This document shows positions 45,553-54,336 of a DNA stretch of 64,000 bases, in pieces; position 1 is the first letter of the stretch, and the number at the start of each line of letters is the position of its first letter. The DNA is from Leptospira wolbachii serovar Codice str. CDC. GTDB lineage: Bacteria; Spirochaetota; Leptospiria; Leptospirales; Leptospiraceae. Made by a program: the position numbers and the translations under genes. A model generated the notes under the pieces. The model made no database searches and was not told the origin of the DNA. It worked only from the letters and a program-made list of their open reading frames with translations. The stretch spans positions 2,248,001 through 2,312,000 of the forward strand of contig NZ_AOGZ02000014.1 of the NCBI RefSeq assembly GCF_000332515.2. The letters run 5' to 3'.

Positions 45553-46188
45553 TTAAAGTCCAGTCCAAGTTGAGTTTTCAGTTCTTGAAAGTGCTCTACT
45601 GAAAGGAAACCCACCACAACCATTGGTTGCATAATTAGTTGGATTGCTTGTTACCGTACTTGCTTGCACTTCTGCCAGTGTTGCTTTTCCTGAAATCAAT
45701 TCGCAAAAATAAAAACATTTTGTGGCACCAAGTTCACATCCAGAAGTAGTGACCGGGGTATAATCAATTCTTCCAAAAGAAGATTTGGTCCAGTTATTAT
45801 TGCCTGGAGTATTTTGGTAATAAAGTCTACGAGTAGATCTGTCAAAAGAAAGAATTCTATAAGTTAAATCTCCTCCACCAACACCGTAGGTTGGAGTTGT
45901 GTCAGATCCAGAAATGATACTTCCTGAACCATCTGGATTGGTTGCGATGATGAGACGTCCAGTGGTGGATGCTTTAGTCACTTGCCCATTCGCATCGTAG
46001 GAAAAACCTGCGTTCCATTGGCCGTTATAATCCAATAAAAAAGAAGTAGAGAGGGCACTTCCAACAGCAAGACCAAGTAATAATTTGTTATTAGCATCTG
46101 ATTCTGATACTTGTTTTTCTGTTTGGCATGCGATGATTTGTGCCAGTAAAATCAAGGAAAGGGTAGTTGTTTTAAGTGTTCGATTCAT
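45553..46188 (-). CDS. predicted lipoprotein directly behind a cobalamin riboswitch (first gene)
   Basis: 211 residues. The signal ends in a good lipobox (QIIAC, Cys21). The mature part is Ser/Thr/Gly-rich, with a Cys cluster CELGATKCFYFC and another in NGCGGF, and short beta strands. A clean AGGAG ribosome site precedes ATG 46188. I recognise no family. Being the first gene after a cobalamin aptamer in a 119-bp-or-longer leader strongly suggests that its synthesis falls when B12 is plentiful, so it may bind or import cobalamin at the surface. Confidence 0.8.
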   Translation of the reverse strand: MNRTLKTTTLSLILLAQIIACQTEKQVSESDANNKLLLGLAVGSALSTSFLLDYNGQWNAGFSYDANGQVTKASTTGRLIIATNPDGSGSIISGSDTTPTYGVGGGDLTYRILSFDRSTRRLYYQNTPGNNNWTKSSFGRIDYTPVTTSGCELGATKCFYFCELISGKATLAEVQASTVTSNPTNYATNGCGGFPFSRALSRTENSTWTGL

Positions 46189-46306
46189 AGAAGTCTCCTA
46201 AATAGTTTGAATTTAGGGGAACTCCGATTCAATAATAAACAAACTGCTGTTAGGCTCTTTTGGATTGATACCTAAAATACAAATATAGTTTTTGATTGTT
46301 TCGGGT

Positions 46307-46325
46307 GCCCCGATGCCTTCGGGGC
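46307..46325 (-). promoter_or_regulatory. GC-rich hairpin in the riboswitch leader
   Basis: The arms GCCCCGA and TCGGGGC form a perfect 7-bp stem with a 5-nt loop on the minus strand, about 70 nt downstream of the B12 box. No T run follows, so it is not a standard terminator. It could be part of the expression platform, for example an alternative pairing element. Confidence 0.55.
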
Positions 46326-46389
46326 CCCTGTATCCAAATGGAGGACATTTGAAATCAGTGTGTAAAGTTCCATAACCACGAGGTAGACT

Positions 46390-46490
46390 TTACGGGGAAG
46401 ATCTGGCTCACCAAACTTTGGTTTGGATTACAGTTGCGGGTCAGCACAGGAATTACACCTGTTTCCTCCCAGAAGGTATTTCCCAGGATT
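46390..46490 (-). ncRNA. cobalamin riboswitch aptamer
   Basis: Read on the minus strand, the leader contains the cobalamin signature in order: GGGAGGAAACA, then GGTGTAATTCC (46459-46449), GCTGA, CCCGCAACTGTAA (46440-46428), a hairpin CCAAAC-CAAA-GTTTGG (46426-46411), and a B12 box GAGCCAGATCTTCCCC (46409-46394). This is a textbook aptamer core. It lies 200 to 300 nt upstream of the first lipoprotein gene on the same strand. The region 46189-46306 between hairpin and gene holds no further feature I can name apart from the ribosome site. Confidence 0.92.
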
Positions 46491-46648
46491 TCGTCAACGG
46501 AGGAATTGTCAAATTTTTAAAGCCAAGATTGGGAGATCTTGAAGGTTTCATTTGATACAGAAATGACTTGGAATTGTAGCGAAAATCTTCGGTAAACTTT
46601 TGCAACCAAATTGGGTTTTAGGGCACTTACAGTATAAGAGGAAAAGTT

Positions 46649-47407
46649 ATGTTCTATTATGTGGGAAGATCCATCGGATTTGTGCTTATGTGGGTAGTGG
46701 TGAAACCAATGCGTCTGAAGTATGGAAACAAAAAAGTTGAAATTCAAAACGATCATATCTTGCGTAAGTTAAATGGCAAATCCATAATCCTTATTTCAAA
46801 CCATATCAAACCCAGAAATAAATTTTTAAAAGCGATCACCATGCCTTATGATGCTTTTGTGATTCGTGGTGTTCTCAAACGATATGGAATTTATACAACA
46901 GCACTTACAAGTTATGATTCTGGAATTCCCAATAAAGGAAAAAAAAGAAAATGGTTGTATAGAAAAGAACAAATGGTCAAAGGAATAGTAAAGTCCATTG
47001 ATTTGATTCCGTTGAACCGAAGTGAATCAGATCCTGTTACCATAAAAGATTTTAAACGTCGAATTGGTCGCGGGAATTTAGGGATTGGAATTTTTCCTGA
47101 AGGAACTTGGTATCGCGGATTTCGAAAGAATAGAAAACTATATCCTGGTATGGTAGTTCTAAGCAAACGATATAACTTACCAATTATTCCATTGTATTTA
47201 GATGCATACAATTTGAACAAACCGATTCGAATGTCTGTTGGGAATCCAATTTGGGAAGTGACCGATGCACCAGAAACAATCACTTACATTCGAAGTGAAT
47301 TGGTCCGATTAAAAGATAAAGGCACGTCTATTTCGGTTCCAGCAGAAACGGAAGGAAATTTAGATATGGATGATGATGGACTCGAAGTCTCACCAAGCAT
47401 AAGTTAG
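46649..47407 (+). CDS. lysophospholipid acyltransferase (PlsC-like)
   Basis: 252 residues, 1-acylglycerol-3-phosphate acyltransferase fold. Block III is FPEGTWYRGFR and block IV is LPIIPLYLDAY. Block I reads NHIKPRNKF, that is NH-x4-N at 51-57 instead of the usual NH-x4-D, so the catalytic acidic residue looks substituted. Membrane attachment is through an N-terminal helix. Acyl specificity is unknown. The upstream leader carries an AGAGGAAAAG ribosome site. Confidence 0.85.
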   Translation: MFYYVGRSIGFVLMWVVVKPMRLKYGNKKVEIQNDHILRKLNGKSIILISNHIKPRNKFLKAITMPYDAFVIRGVLKRYGIYTTALTSYDSGIPNKGKKRKWLYRKEQMVKGIVKSIDLIPLNRSESDPVTIKDFKRRIGRGNLGIGIFPEGTWYRGFRKNRKLYPGMVVLSKRYNLPIIPLYLDAYNLNKPIRMSVGNPIWEVTDAPETITYIRSELVRLKDKGTSISVPAETEGNLDMDDDGLEVSPSIS

Positions 47408-47408
47408 T

Positions 47409-48026
47409 TTATTTTTTGCTAAGAAGTTTTTGGAAATAGGAAATCCCTTCTTCAATGGGATTTCCAGAACCTTTTCGTTTGCGAAGCATTCCCGTCATGT
47501 CCAAAACTATCACTCCATACATCCAACTCCACATCATACGAGCGATGGCAGGGTATTCATTTTTTGGATAAGGAATTTCACCAGATTCAAAACCAATGCG
47601 TACTGTTTCTAAAAAGAAACGGTAACTTTTTGGCAGTTGTGGGAAGGCCTTTCTATGGACTCCACCATAGTCGGTCACAAACATCACTTTGTGTAATTCG
47701 CGGTTATTACTTGCAAAGTTAAAATAGGAGCGAGCTATGGCGGCCAATTGTTGGAAGGCAGAACCAGTTTCCACCTCGGCACTTCCTTTTTTCAACATGG
47801 AGAGAAGTTCATCTTCCCCCGATTTGATTAAATCTTGGACTAAGTCGATTTGGCTTTCATAATACGAATAGGGACTGGCAACGCTGCAACCGAGCCTGTT
47901 GGCAATCTTTCGCATAGAGAGACCGTCCAATCCTTCTTCTTTTAAAATCAGGAGGGAAACGTTTCTAATTTCCTCACGAGAGAGGCTGTTGCGAATCCGT
48001 CTTTGTTTGTTTGAAGCTTCCAACAT
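47409..48026 (-). CDS. TetR/AcrR family regulator
   Basis: 205 residues with an N-terminal helix-turn-helix (LSMRKIANRLGCSVASPYSYY). The C-terminal ligand domain is all-helical and of unknown specificity. It lies 60 bp downstream of the alginate-export-type gene on the same strand and ends 1 bp from the convergent acyltransferase. It may regulate either neighbour. Confidence 0.88.
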   Translation of the reverse strand: MLEASNKQRRIRNSLSREEIRNVSLLILKEEGLDGLSMRKIANRLGCSVASPYSYYESQIDLVQDLIKSGEDELLSMLKKGSAEVETGSAFQQLAAIARSYFNFASNNRELHKVMFVTDYGGVHRKAFPQLPKSYRFFLETVRIGFESGEIPYPKNEYPAIARMMWSWMYGVIVLDMTGMLRKRKGSGNPIEEGISYFQKLLSKK

Positions 48027-48086
48027 GGATTTGAATCAATCTGGCCTCCATTGTATTCAAATCCATATAAAAATCGAACGTTTTTC

Positions 48087-49925
48087 TTAAAAAGCAGCAT
48101 TGATTTGAGCATAAGCCATATAAGCATCACGAGCCAGTTGGTTTTTGCCTTGCAGGTAGTTTTGGTTCCATTCAAAGGATTGTGTGGTTGTGTTGTATTG
48201 GATTTTGCTATTTCGATAGTTGCGGATGGAGTCTCCTGCATTCAAATACCCAAATCCCATCCATAGAGAAACAAAATCATTGATTTGTCCGTGCCAAGTT
48301 ACATCCACTTCTGTATAAATTCGTTTTCCCAACGCATACGGCGACGAATAGGAATTATTGGAATAGTTTTCCGTACTACCTTTGTCAGCCGATACTGGAT
48401 AAGAATTTTTTTCACCCAAAGAACTTGTGGAGTTGGCAGCACCACTGATGGCATACCATGCATCTTGTTTTTCTGCTTTATCATTTTGAAAGTAGGTAAC
48501 TTGGAATTCACCAAAGGATTCTGTTTGGTAAGTAATACTCACCGATTTAGAATAGAGGTTCTGAGCGTTGATATTTTCTGAAATCCCTGCCACACTATTG
48601 AAATAGGGGATCACTCCAAATCTCGGATTGGCTAAAGTTTGGAATGTGGATATGGAACCATCGGCTCTATTTTTGTCACCGGATGCATACAGGACTTGAC
48701 CACCTAATCTTAGTTTTTTGAAAATGGTATATCCCGTTTGAAAAACGTGCATCTGGCCTGTGTACTTTTCTCTTTCGGTTCTTGAGTTATCATATTCATT
48801 AGGAAGGTATTCTTTTAGATATGGGTCTTGGATCCGTCGCCCGCTAGTTCCTGTTTGGAAGGCAGATTCCCATGTAAAATCCCAAGATTTTCCTTCAGGA
48901 AGAAAGTTTCCTTTGGTTCTGTTGGTGAGGCGAAACCCGGTGGTGATCAAGTTTTGGTTTTGTCTACTTCGGTTGGCAGCCAGTGGATCATCACTAGAAG
49001 ATGCGGGTAGACCAGTGATGGAATTGTAAGAATTTTTTTTCCATTTCCGAACCACTCCCAAACTATAAAGATCCAAAGTAACCCAATCAGGAATGGTAAA
49101 ACTATTATAGGTTCCAATTAAGGTGGTGTCTGTTCCTGTAGCAGCGGAGTTTAATTTTGGATCGTTAGCCGATACGACTCCATTAGTCCCGCTTTGGGTC
49201 CAGTAGGGCCTTGCCATTAAAAAATGGATTTTAAAATTGTCGTAATTAAACATGAGCCTAGCCCCATCAAAGGAAAGTCCATTGACAGTCCAGTTCCCAC
49301 CACCAATCATTCGTTGGTCGCCGTAAGCCCAAATTTGTCGTCCTACTTGTAATTTTGAATGAAGGGGAAGTTGGTTCAATGTTAAAAAAGCTTCCCTTAC
49401 GCCTGTTTGGTTTAGGGAGACTGCATTGGTTTGATTTTTAGAATAAATATCCGCAGTGTTGTTAAAGAAGTTGGCACGAATGTCACCAGAGGAAGCGGGT
49501 GATTCTCCTCCCCAAACGCGAGCATCTTGGAGGGTTACTTTTGCTTGTATATAAGGACTTGGATCAAAAATAAAATAAATAGAGGATGTTTGAACAGTTC
49601 TATCAATATAACCTTTGTCAGAAGCATTGAAATCTAAATTGTATCTGGATTCTTGTCTGGGCCGTAAATATAAACCAAACCGTAATACATCGTTTAACCA
49701 GAATTGCTGTGAATTTGCTGAATGTTTGGATAACTCGGGCTCTACAAACATGTGACGGTTATATTCAGGATCAATTCCCTTCTCTTTCATGGAAGAAACA
49801 TAGGGTTTAGGAGTTACTGTTGTTCCGTCAGAGTTTTGTGTTTCTGTGGGAGTGGCCATTGAAACTGTCAGCGGTAAAAATACCGCTAACAGTAGAAAAT
49901 AGAAATAACCTTTTGAAATATACAT
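48087..49925 (-). CDS. alginate-export-family outer membrane beta-barrel protein
   Basis: 612 residues with a signal peptide (cleavage near SMATPTE) and a C-terminal aromatic (AAF) typical of outer-membrane barrels. The N-terminal barrel region carries LRFGLYLRPRQESRYNLDFN and the inner strands PSPYIQAKVTLQDARVWG and LQVGRQIWAYGDQRMIGGGNWTVNGLSFDGARLM, which match the Alginate_exp (PF13372) family. In leptospires such barrels need not export alginate. It follows the bicarbonate permease gene by 37 bp and precedes tetR, suggesting it is the outer-membrane pore for the same substrate. Confidence 0.85.
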   Translation of the reverse strand: MYISKGYFYFLLLAVFLPLTVSMATPTETQNSDGTTVTPKPYVSSMKEKGIDPEYNRHMFVEPELSKHSANSQQFWLNDVLRFGLYLRPRQESRYNLDFNASDKGYIDRTVQTSSIYFIFDPSPYIQAKVTLQDARVWGGESPASSGDIRANFFNNTADIYSKNQTNAVSLNQTGVREAFLTLNQLPLHSKLQVGRQIWAYGDQRMIGGGNWTVNGLSFDGARLMFNYDNFKIHFLMARPYWTQSGTNGVVSANDPKLNSAATGTDTTLIGTYNSFTIPDWVTLDLYSLGVVRKWKKNSYNSITGLPASSSDDPLAANRSRQNQNLITTGFRLTNRTKGNFLPEGKSWDFTWESAFQTGTSGRRIQDPYLKEYLPNEYDNSRTEREKYTGQMHVFQTGYTIFKKLRLGGQVLYASGDKNRADGSISTFQTLANPRFGVIPYFNSVAGISENINAQNLYSKSVSITYQTESFGEFQVTYFQNDKAEKQDAWYAISGAANSTSSLGEKNSYPVSADKGSTENYSNNSYSSPYALGKRIYTEVDVTWHGQINDFVSLWMGFGYLNAGDSIRNYRNSKIQYNTTTQSFEWNQNYLQGKNQLARDAYMAYAQINAAF

Positions 49926-49962
49926 GATGTATCTCCTTTTTCTTAAGTAATGTTTGTTTTAA

Positions 49963-50949
49963 CTAAACGGTTCCTGCGATCACTTTCAGAATGTAAAAGT
50001 ATAAAGGGATTCCGATAATGATGTTGATAGGAAATACAATCGATAAAGCAACCGTTAGGTAGATACTTGGGTTTGCTTCTGGAATGGATTCCTTCATTGC
50101 TGCCGGTACTGCGATGTAAGATGCAGAGGCACACAAAACCACAAACATAAGGGCATCACCAATTGGCATTTGAATGATTTTAGTTAGTAGGATTGCAATT
50201 ACTACGTTAATCAACATGATGATGAGTGCCGATCCTACGAGAAAAAAACCAACTTTTTTCAATTCGCGCATTTGTCTTGCGGCATCAATTCCTTTATCTA
50301 ATAGGAAGAAGGTGAGTAATCCTTTGAAAATATCTTCAGTGAATGGTTTTGTTGTATTCCAACCAGACTCACCTGATAAATATCCAACAATCAGTGCTCC
50401 AATTAAAATATAAACGGAAGAACTAAAGAAAGCTTCATGGAGTAATTGTTTCCATTGAATTTTTTCATTTAAGTTCTCATTACTTTTCTTTTTGCCTAAT
50501 CGATCAATGATGACTGCAAGGACGATCGCCGGTGATTCCATAAGAGCCATTCCAGCCACAATGAAACCTTGGTATTCATATCCGTAACTGTGTAGGAACG
50601 CTCCAGCAGTTACAAAGGTCACGGCACTGATGGAACCAAAACTTCCCGCAAGGGCAGCAGAATTTGCATGATCCAACTTTGCTCTGAAGATGAAGTAAGA
50701 GTAAATCGGAACAAAACATGCCATAAACATACAGGCGATGAGTGTCATGAGGTGTTCTTCTGCAAAGGGAGACTTAAATAGTTCATGGCCACCTTTGAAG
50801 CCGATGGAGAACAAAAGATACAAAGATAAGAACTTGGAGACCCCTTCCGTGATCCGTAGGTCTGATTTAAAAAATACGACACCCATTCCTAAAAAGAAAA
50901 AGAGTACCGGTGGGTTTAAGATGTTGTTGAGTGCTGCGTGGAAATCCAT
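49963..50949 (-). CDS. sbtA: SbtA-like sodium-dependent bicarbonate permease
   Basis: 328 residues with about ten hydrophobic segments. Motifs such as NPPVLFFFLGM, FIVAGMALMESPAIVLA and FVVLCASASYIAVPAAM match the SbtA family (PF05982), which imports bicarbonate with Na+ in cyanobacteria. Non-photosynthetic members exist and transport is usually inferred. There is no SbtB-type PII partner beside it. The downstream outer-membrane barrel and the SulP gene across the divergent region support an inorganic-anion uptake locus. Confidence 0.85.
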   Translation of the reverse strand: MDFHAALNNILNPPVLFFFLGMGVVFFKSDLRITEGVSKFLSLYLLFSIGFKGGHELFKSPFAEEHLMTLIACMFMACFVPIYSYFIFRAKLDHANSAALAGSFGSISAVTFVTAGAFLHSYGYEYQGFIVAGMALMESPAIVLAVIIDRLGKKKSNENLNEKIQWKQLLHEAFFSSSVYILIGALIVGYLSGESGWNTTKPFTEDIFKGLLTFFLLDKGIDAARQMRELKKVGFFLVGSALIIMLINVVIAILLTKIIQMPIGDALMFVVLCASASYIAVPAAMKESIPEANPSIYLTVALSIVFPINIIIGIPLYFYILKVIAGTV

Positions 50950-50987
50950 AATTTCTACCCTCGTGTTGTCATCATTTTAGACACCCA

Positions 50988-51017
50988 TTTTGTCCAAAAT
51001 CATAAAAATGGACAAAA
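50988..51017. promoter_or_regulatory. inverted repeat between sbtA and the membrane AraC regulator
   Basis: Arms TTTTGTCCA (50988-50996) and TGGACAAAA (51009-51017) are a perfect 9-bp dyad with a 12 bp spacer, in the 144 bp divergent region. It is the natural operator for the adjacent regulator, although the direct identity of the binding protein is not shown. Confidence 0.5.
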
Positions 51018-51093
51018 AATAATTCATTTCAAATTTCTTCAAACATCGAAATCGCTTCCTTGCGCATAGAATACGCTAAAACTGGTGATTCAG

Positions 51094-52659
51094 ATGAAAC
51101 GAACGGCCGCCATCCCCCTTCTATTGGCAATCCTGACCGGATTGGGTGGGTGTTTGTGGAAACCGGAAAGTTTCTATGGACGGAACATAAGCCGAAATGT
51201 CCAATTTTTGGTCCCCCACAAGACAGATATTCCCAAAAATTGCAGCCATGAATCTATCCAATCTTTGCGAAGTTCGGTCTGGATAGACAACCGCAGTGCA
51301 GACTCCCTTAGGGGAAAACGGGAAGATGGGGGGCAATGGGTCCGGTTTGAGCTAAAGAATGACGGTCCGGTGGATACCTATTTCAGTATCTTAATCCAAT
51401 GGATCAACATTCCCTTTGTGGAACTTTGTTCGGAAGGGGAAGACGGGGAAATCGTCGATTCCTATAGTGGGTATGTTTGGGAAGATTGGTTGGGATTACT
51501 GTCCCCGTTCCCGCATTTCAATGTCACGCTCAAGGCCAAGGAAAATCGCTATTTTTATATATACCTTGTATCGAATGAAGACTTAAACTTCCCCATTCGA
51601 ACCGTCTCCTCGGCGAGCTATCGTTCCATTGTATTATTTCGTTTTCTAACATTTTTATTTTTTTCGATGGTCGGGATTGTTTCCTTCGGTTGGGCCATTG
51701 CAGAATATTTAAAATCAAAAGAAAGGGTCTACATTTCGATCTTAATTCATTTTTTAATGTTTTTCCTTCTGGTGTATTCTGTTCATGGAAAGGAGTTTGC
51801 TTCAATATTTGGAAATTCAAATAACTTGGTCAGACATTCTTATTACATTTTTTTATCCATAAACCATTTCATATTTTTTGTCTATCTTGCTTCTTTCGAC
51901 CAGTTTGTCGGTAATCGTTTCTCAAAACAGGTATTGTTTTGGATCGGTGCGTTTGCAGGATTTTTATATTTACTCGTCCCGTTAATTCCTCGTGTTTATG
52001 AATTTAGAATCTTTTTGGTGTTATCTATTTTTGGAACGGCAGCTTACTATTTATTTAAGACTCATGGCTCATTATTAGCAAAGCAAGAAAGTGATGAAAG
52101 GGCTTACGTATTTGGATGGTTCTTTTTTCTTTTCTCGGTATTTTTGAAAACGTTGTTTCATTTTGATTTTTATCCATACCAACCATTCTTCATTTATGCT
52201 GCAGTTTTCTATCTTCCTTTTTTGACAGCGGGCTCGTTTTTGTTTTTGCGAAATTATGAAAAACGAGATAAGTCAAAAACTAGATACCGTTCTGTTACTA
52301 CGAAGTTAGATAAAAGTGAATTTCGGAGTAAACTCGAAACTTTGTTAGGTGTTGAAAAGGTGTATCTTGATCCAGAATGTAACGAAGAATTCATTGCTTC
52401 TAAAATGGGTTTATCTTACCACCAATTAAGTGAACTGATTAACTCAGAATACAGTTTCAATTTTCCATCGTTGTTAAACCAATATCGAATCAAAGAAGCC
52501 ATGGTTTTACTGAATGAACAACCAGAACTCAATATTGCTGAAGTTGGCAAACTTTCTGGATTTGGATCCAGATCTGCGTTTTATCTGGAATTTAAAAAAC
52601 AATCCGGTGTGAATCCGAATCAGTTTCGGAAAAATAAAAAGCCATTTAAAGATAGTTAG
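51094..52659 (+). CDS. membrane-anchored AraC-family regulator with 7TM (7TMR-DISM) domain
   Basis: 521 residues from ATG 51094 (GTG 51085 is a possible earlier start). It begins with a signal peptide and a lipobox-like GGC. An extracytoplasmic sensor domain (about 25-170) precedes seven hydrophobic segments (about 180-390, 7TMR-DISM type). The C-terminal 100 residues are an AraC helix-turn-helix (FIASKMGLSYHQLSELINSE, IAEVGKLSGFGSRSAFYLEF). Such proteins sense a ligand outside the membrane and bind DNA inside. It is 18 bp upstream of sulP and divergent from sbtA, so it probably controls both. Confidence 0.9.
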   Translation: MKRTAAIPLLLAILTGLGGCLWKPESFYGRNISRNVQFLVPHKTDIPKNCSHESIQSLRSSVWIDNRSADSLRGKREDGGQWVRFELKNDGPVDTYFSILIQWINIPFVELCSEGEDGEIVDSYSGYVWEDWLGLLSPFPHFNVTLKAKENRYFYIYLVSNEDLNFPIRTVSSASYRSIVLFRFLTFLFFSMVGIVSFGWAIAEYLKSKERVYISILIHFLMFFLLVYSVHGKEFASIFGNSNNLVRHSYYIFLSINHFIFFVYLASFDQFVGNRFSKQVLFWIGAFAGFLYLLVPLIPRVYEFRIFLVLSIFGTAAYYLFKTHGSLLAKQESDERAYVFGWFFFLFSVFLKTLFHFDFYPYQPFFIYAAVFYLPFLTAGSFLFLRNYEKRDKSKTRYRSVTTKLDKSEFRSKLETLLGVEKVYLDPECNEEFIASKMGLSYHQLSELINSEYSFNFPSLLNQYRIKEAMVLLNEQPELNIAEVGKLSGFGSRSAFYLEFKKQSGVNPNQFRKNKKPFKDS

Positions 52660-52677
52660 ATAAAGAGGACGTTACCT

Positions 52678-54288
52678 ATGAAGAACGAAGACAAACCAAA
52701 AGATTGGTTACCCGGATTAAAGGAAAATTGGCGATCGGACATAGTGTCCGGTTTTATTGTGTTTCTGATTGCGTTGCCCCTTTGTTTGGGTATCTCACTC
52801 GCTTCTGGAGCACCCCCTATGGCCGGAATTTTTTCCGGTATTGTTGGTGGAGTCATAGCTTCTTTGTTAAGTGGATCTCATCTTACGATCAATGGCCCTG
52901 CGGCCGGACTAATCGCTGTTGTTTTGAACTCGATCATGGTATTAGGTGGTGGGGATGCAAAACTTGGATTTGAGCTGACACTGGCTGCTATTGTAATTGC
53001 AGGAGCCATTCAAGTAGTTTTGGGTTTGATCAAAGCAGGAAATTTAACCGTATATTTCCCCATATCTGTAGTACATGGGATGATGGCGGCAATTGGGATT
53101 ATCATTATTTCTAAACAGTTTTATGTAGCTCTTGGAATTACCCCCAAAGCCAAAACGATCGGCGGATTACTCCTGGAAATTCCTTTCAGTTTTTCTTTTG
53201 TAAATCCTGAGGTGGCAATCATCGGGATCTCAGCCATTGTGATCCTCGCCATTTTAGCAAAAATCAAAAGTCCTTTGGTGAAAAAACTTCCAGCACCACT
53301 AGTTGCAGTGTTAGTTGGGATTGCCCTTGGAGTGGTTTTTGATTTAGCAGATGAGCATTCTTATACTTTGCTCGACCAAACGTATAAAATTGGCCCAGAA
53401 AAGTTAGTAAACCTACCAGAGCATATTTCCGATGGAATTACCTTCCCGGATTTTTCTAGATGGAAGGATGGAATCTTTTGGGTGATGGTAATCACTATAG
53501 CTCTTATTGCAAGCATTGAATCATTGTTAACTGCGACTGCCGTTGATAATACAGATCCGTATCGACGCCAATCAAATATGGATCGTGAGTTGGTTGCAAA
53601 AGGGGCAGGTAACTTTCTTTTAGGTTGGATTGGAGGATTACCGATTATCGCCGAGGTGGTCAGGTCCTCTGCTAATATGGACAATGGCGCAAAAACGCGT
53701 TGGTCCAATTTTTTTCATGGCCTCTTTTTACTTTTCTTCATTTTGCTTTTACCGGGTCTCATCCATCGGATTCCTTTGGCATCGCTTGCCGGAATTTTAA
53801 TTATGGTCGGGATTCGATTGGCTTCACCTCATGTTTTCAAAGAAACCTATGAAAAAGGGTGGGATCAAATTGTTATTTTTACTGTGACAGTAGTGCTTAC
53901 TATAGTAGAAGATTTGTTAGTTGGTGTTTTTTGTGGTATTATAACGGCTATTTTGATTCAAATTTATTTTGGAGTCCCTCTTCGTTATATTTTTGTAGCC
54001 GACATCACAGTTAAATCAGAGAACAAAGTCCATATTTTGGATGTAAAACATGCTTTGTTATTTTCAAACATGATTTCACTGAAACTATTGCTTAGAAAGA
54101 TCACTCCTGCCGAAAGGGTAGACCTGAAGTTTGATAAGAATGTAAAAATGATTGGTTTTTCGGCTATTGAGTTTTTACAAAGTTTCAAACGAGACTATGA
54201 ACTTAGGGGTGGAGAAGTGAATTTGATTGGCTTTGAAGACCTAAAACCAATCTCTGCTTATTATGGAGCCACTCGAATCCACAAGTAG
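52678..54288 (+). CDS. SulP (SLC26) family anion transporter
   Basis: 536 residues, about twelve to fourteen membrane segments. The family signature PLCLGISLASGAPPMAGIFSG is near residue 36, followed by GSHLTINGPAAGLIAV and a C-terminal STAS domain (about 455-530, VHILDVKHALLFSNM). SulP proteins move sulfate, bicarbonate or other anions. BicA-type members are bicarbonate:sodium symporters. Proximity to sbtA suggests bicarbonate, but sulfate is not excluded. Confidence 0.9.
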   Translation: MKNEDKPKDWLPGLKENWRSDIVSGFIVFLIALPLCLGISLASGAPPMAGIFSGIVGGVIASLLSGSHLTINGPAAGLIAVVLNSIMVLGGGDAKLGFELTLAAIVIAGAIQVVLGLIKAGNLTVYFPISVVHGMMAAIGIIIISKQFYVALGITPKAKTIGGLLLEIPFSFSFVNPEVAIIGISAIVILAILAKIKSPLVKKLPAPLVAVLVGIALGVVFDLADEHSYTLLDQTYKIGPEKLVNLPEHISDGITFPDFSRWKDGIFWVMVITIALIASIESLLTATAVDNTDPYRRQSNMDRELVAKGAGNFLLGWIGGLPIIAEVVRSSANMDNGAKTRWSNFFHGLFLLFFILLLPGLIHRIPLASLAGILIMVGIRLASPHVFKETYEKGWDQIVIFTVTVVLTIVEDLLVGVFCGIITAILIQIYFGVPLRYIFVADITVKSENKVHILDVKHALLFSNMISLKLLLRKITPAERVDLKFDKNVKMIGFSAIEFLQSFKRDYELRGGEVNLIGFEDLKPISAYYGATRIHK

Positions 54289-54336
54289 TCGATAAAAAAT
54301 TCTTGTAACTTAATGTTTTAAAATCAATATCCTTGT

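Noticed and set aside
46307..46325. Intrinsic terminator in the riboswitch leader
   Set aside because: The stem is strong, but no T run follows on the minus strand, so I list it only as a hairpin of uncertain role.
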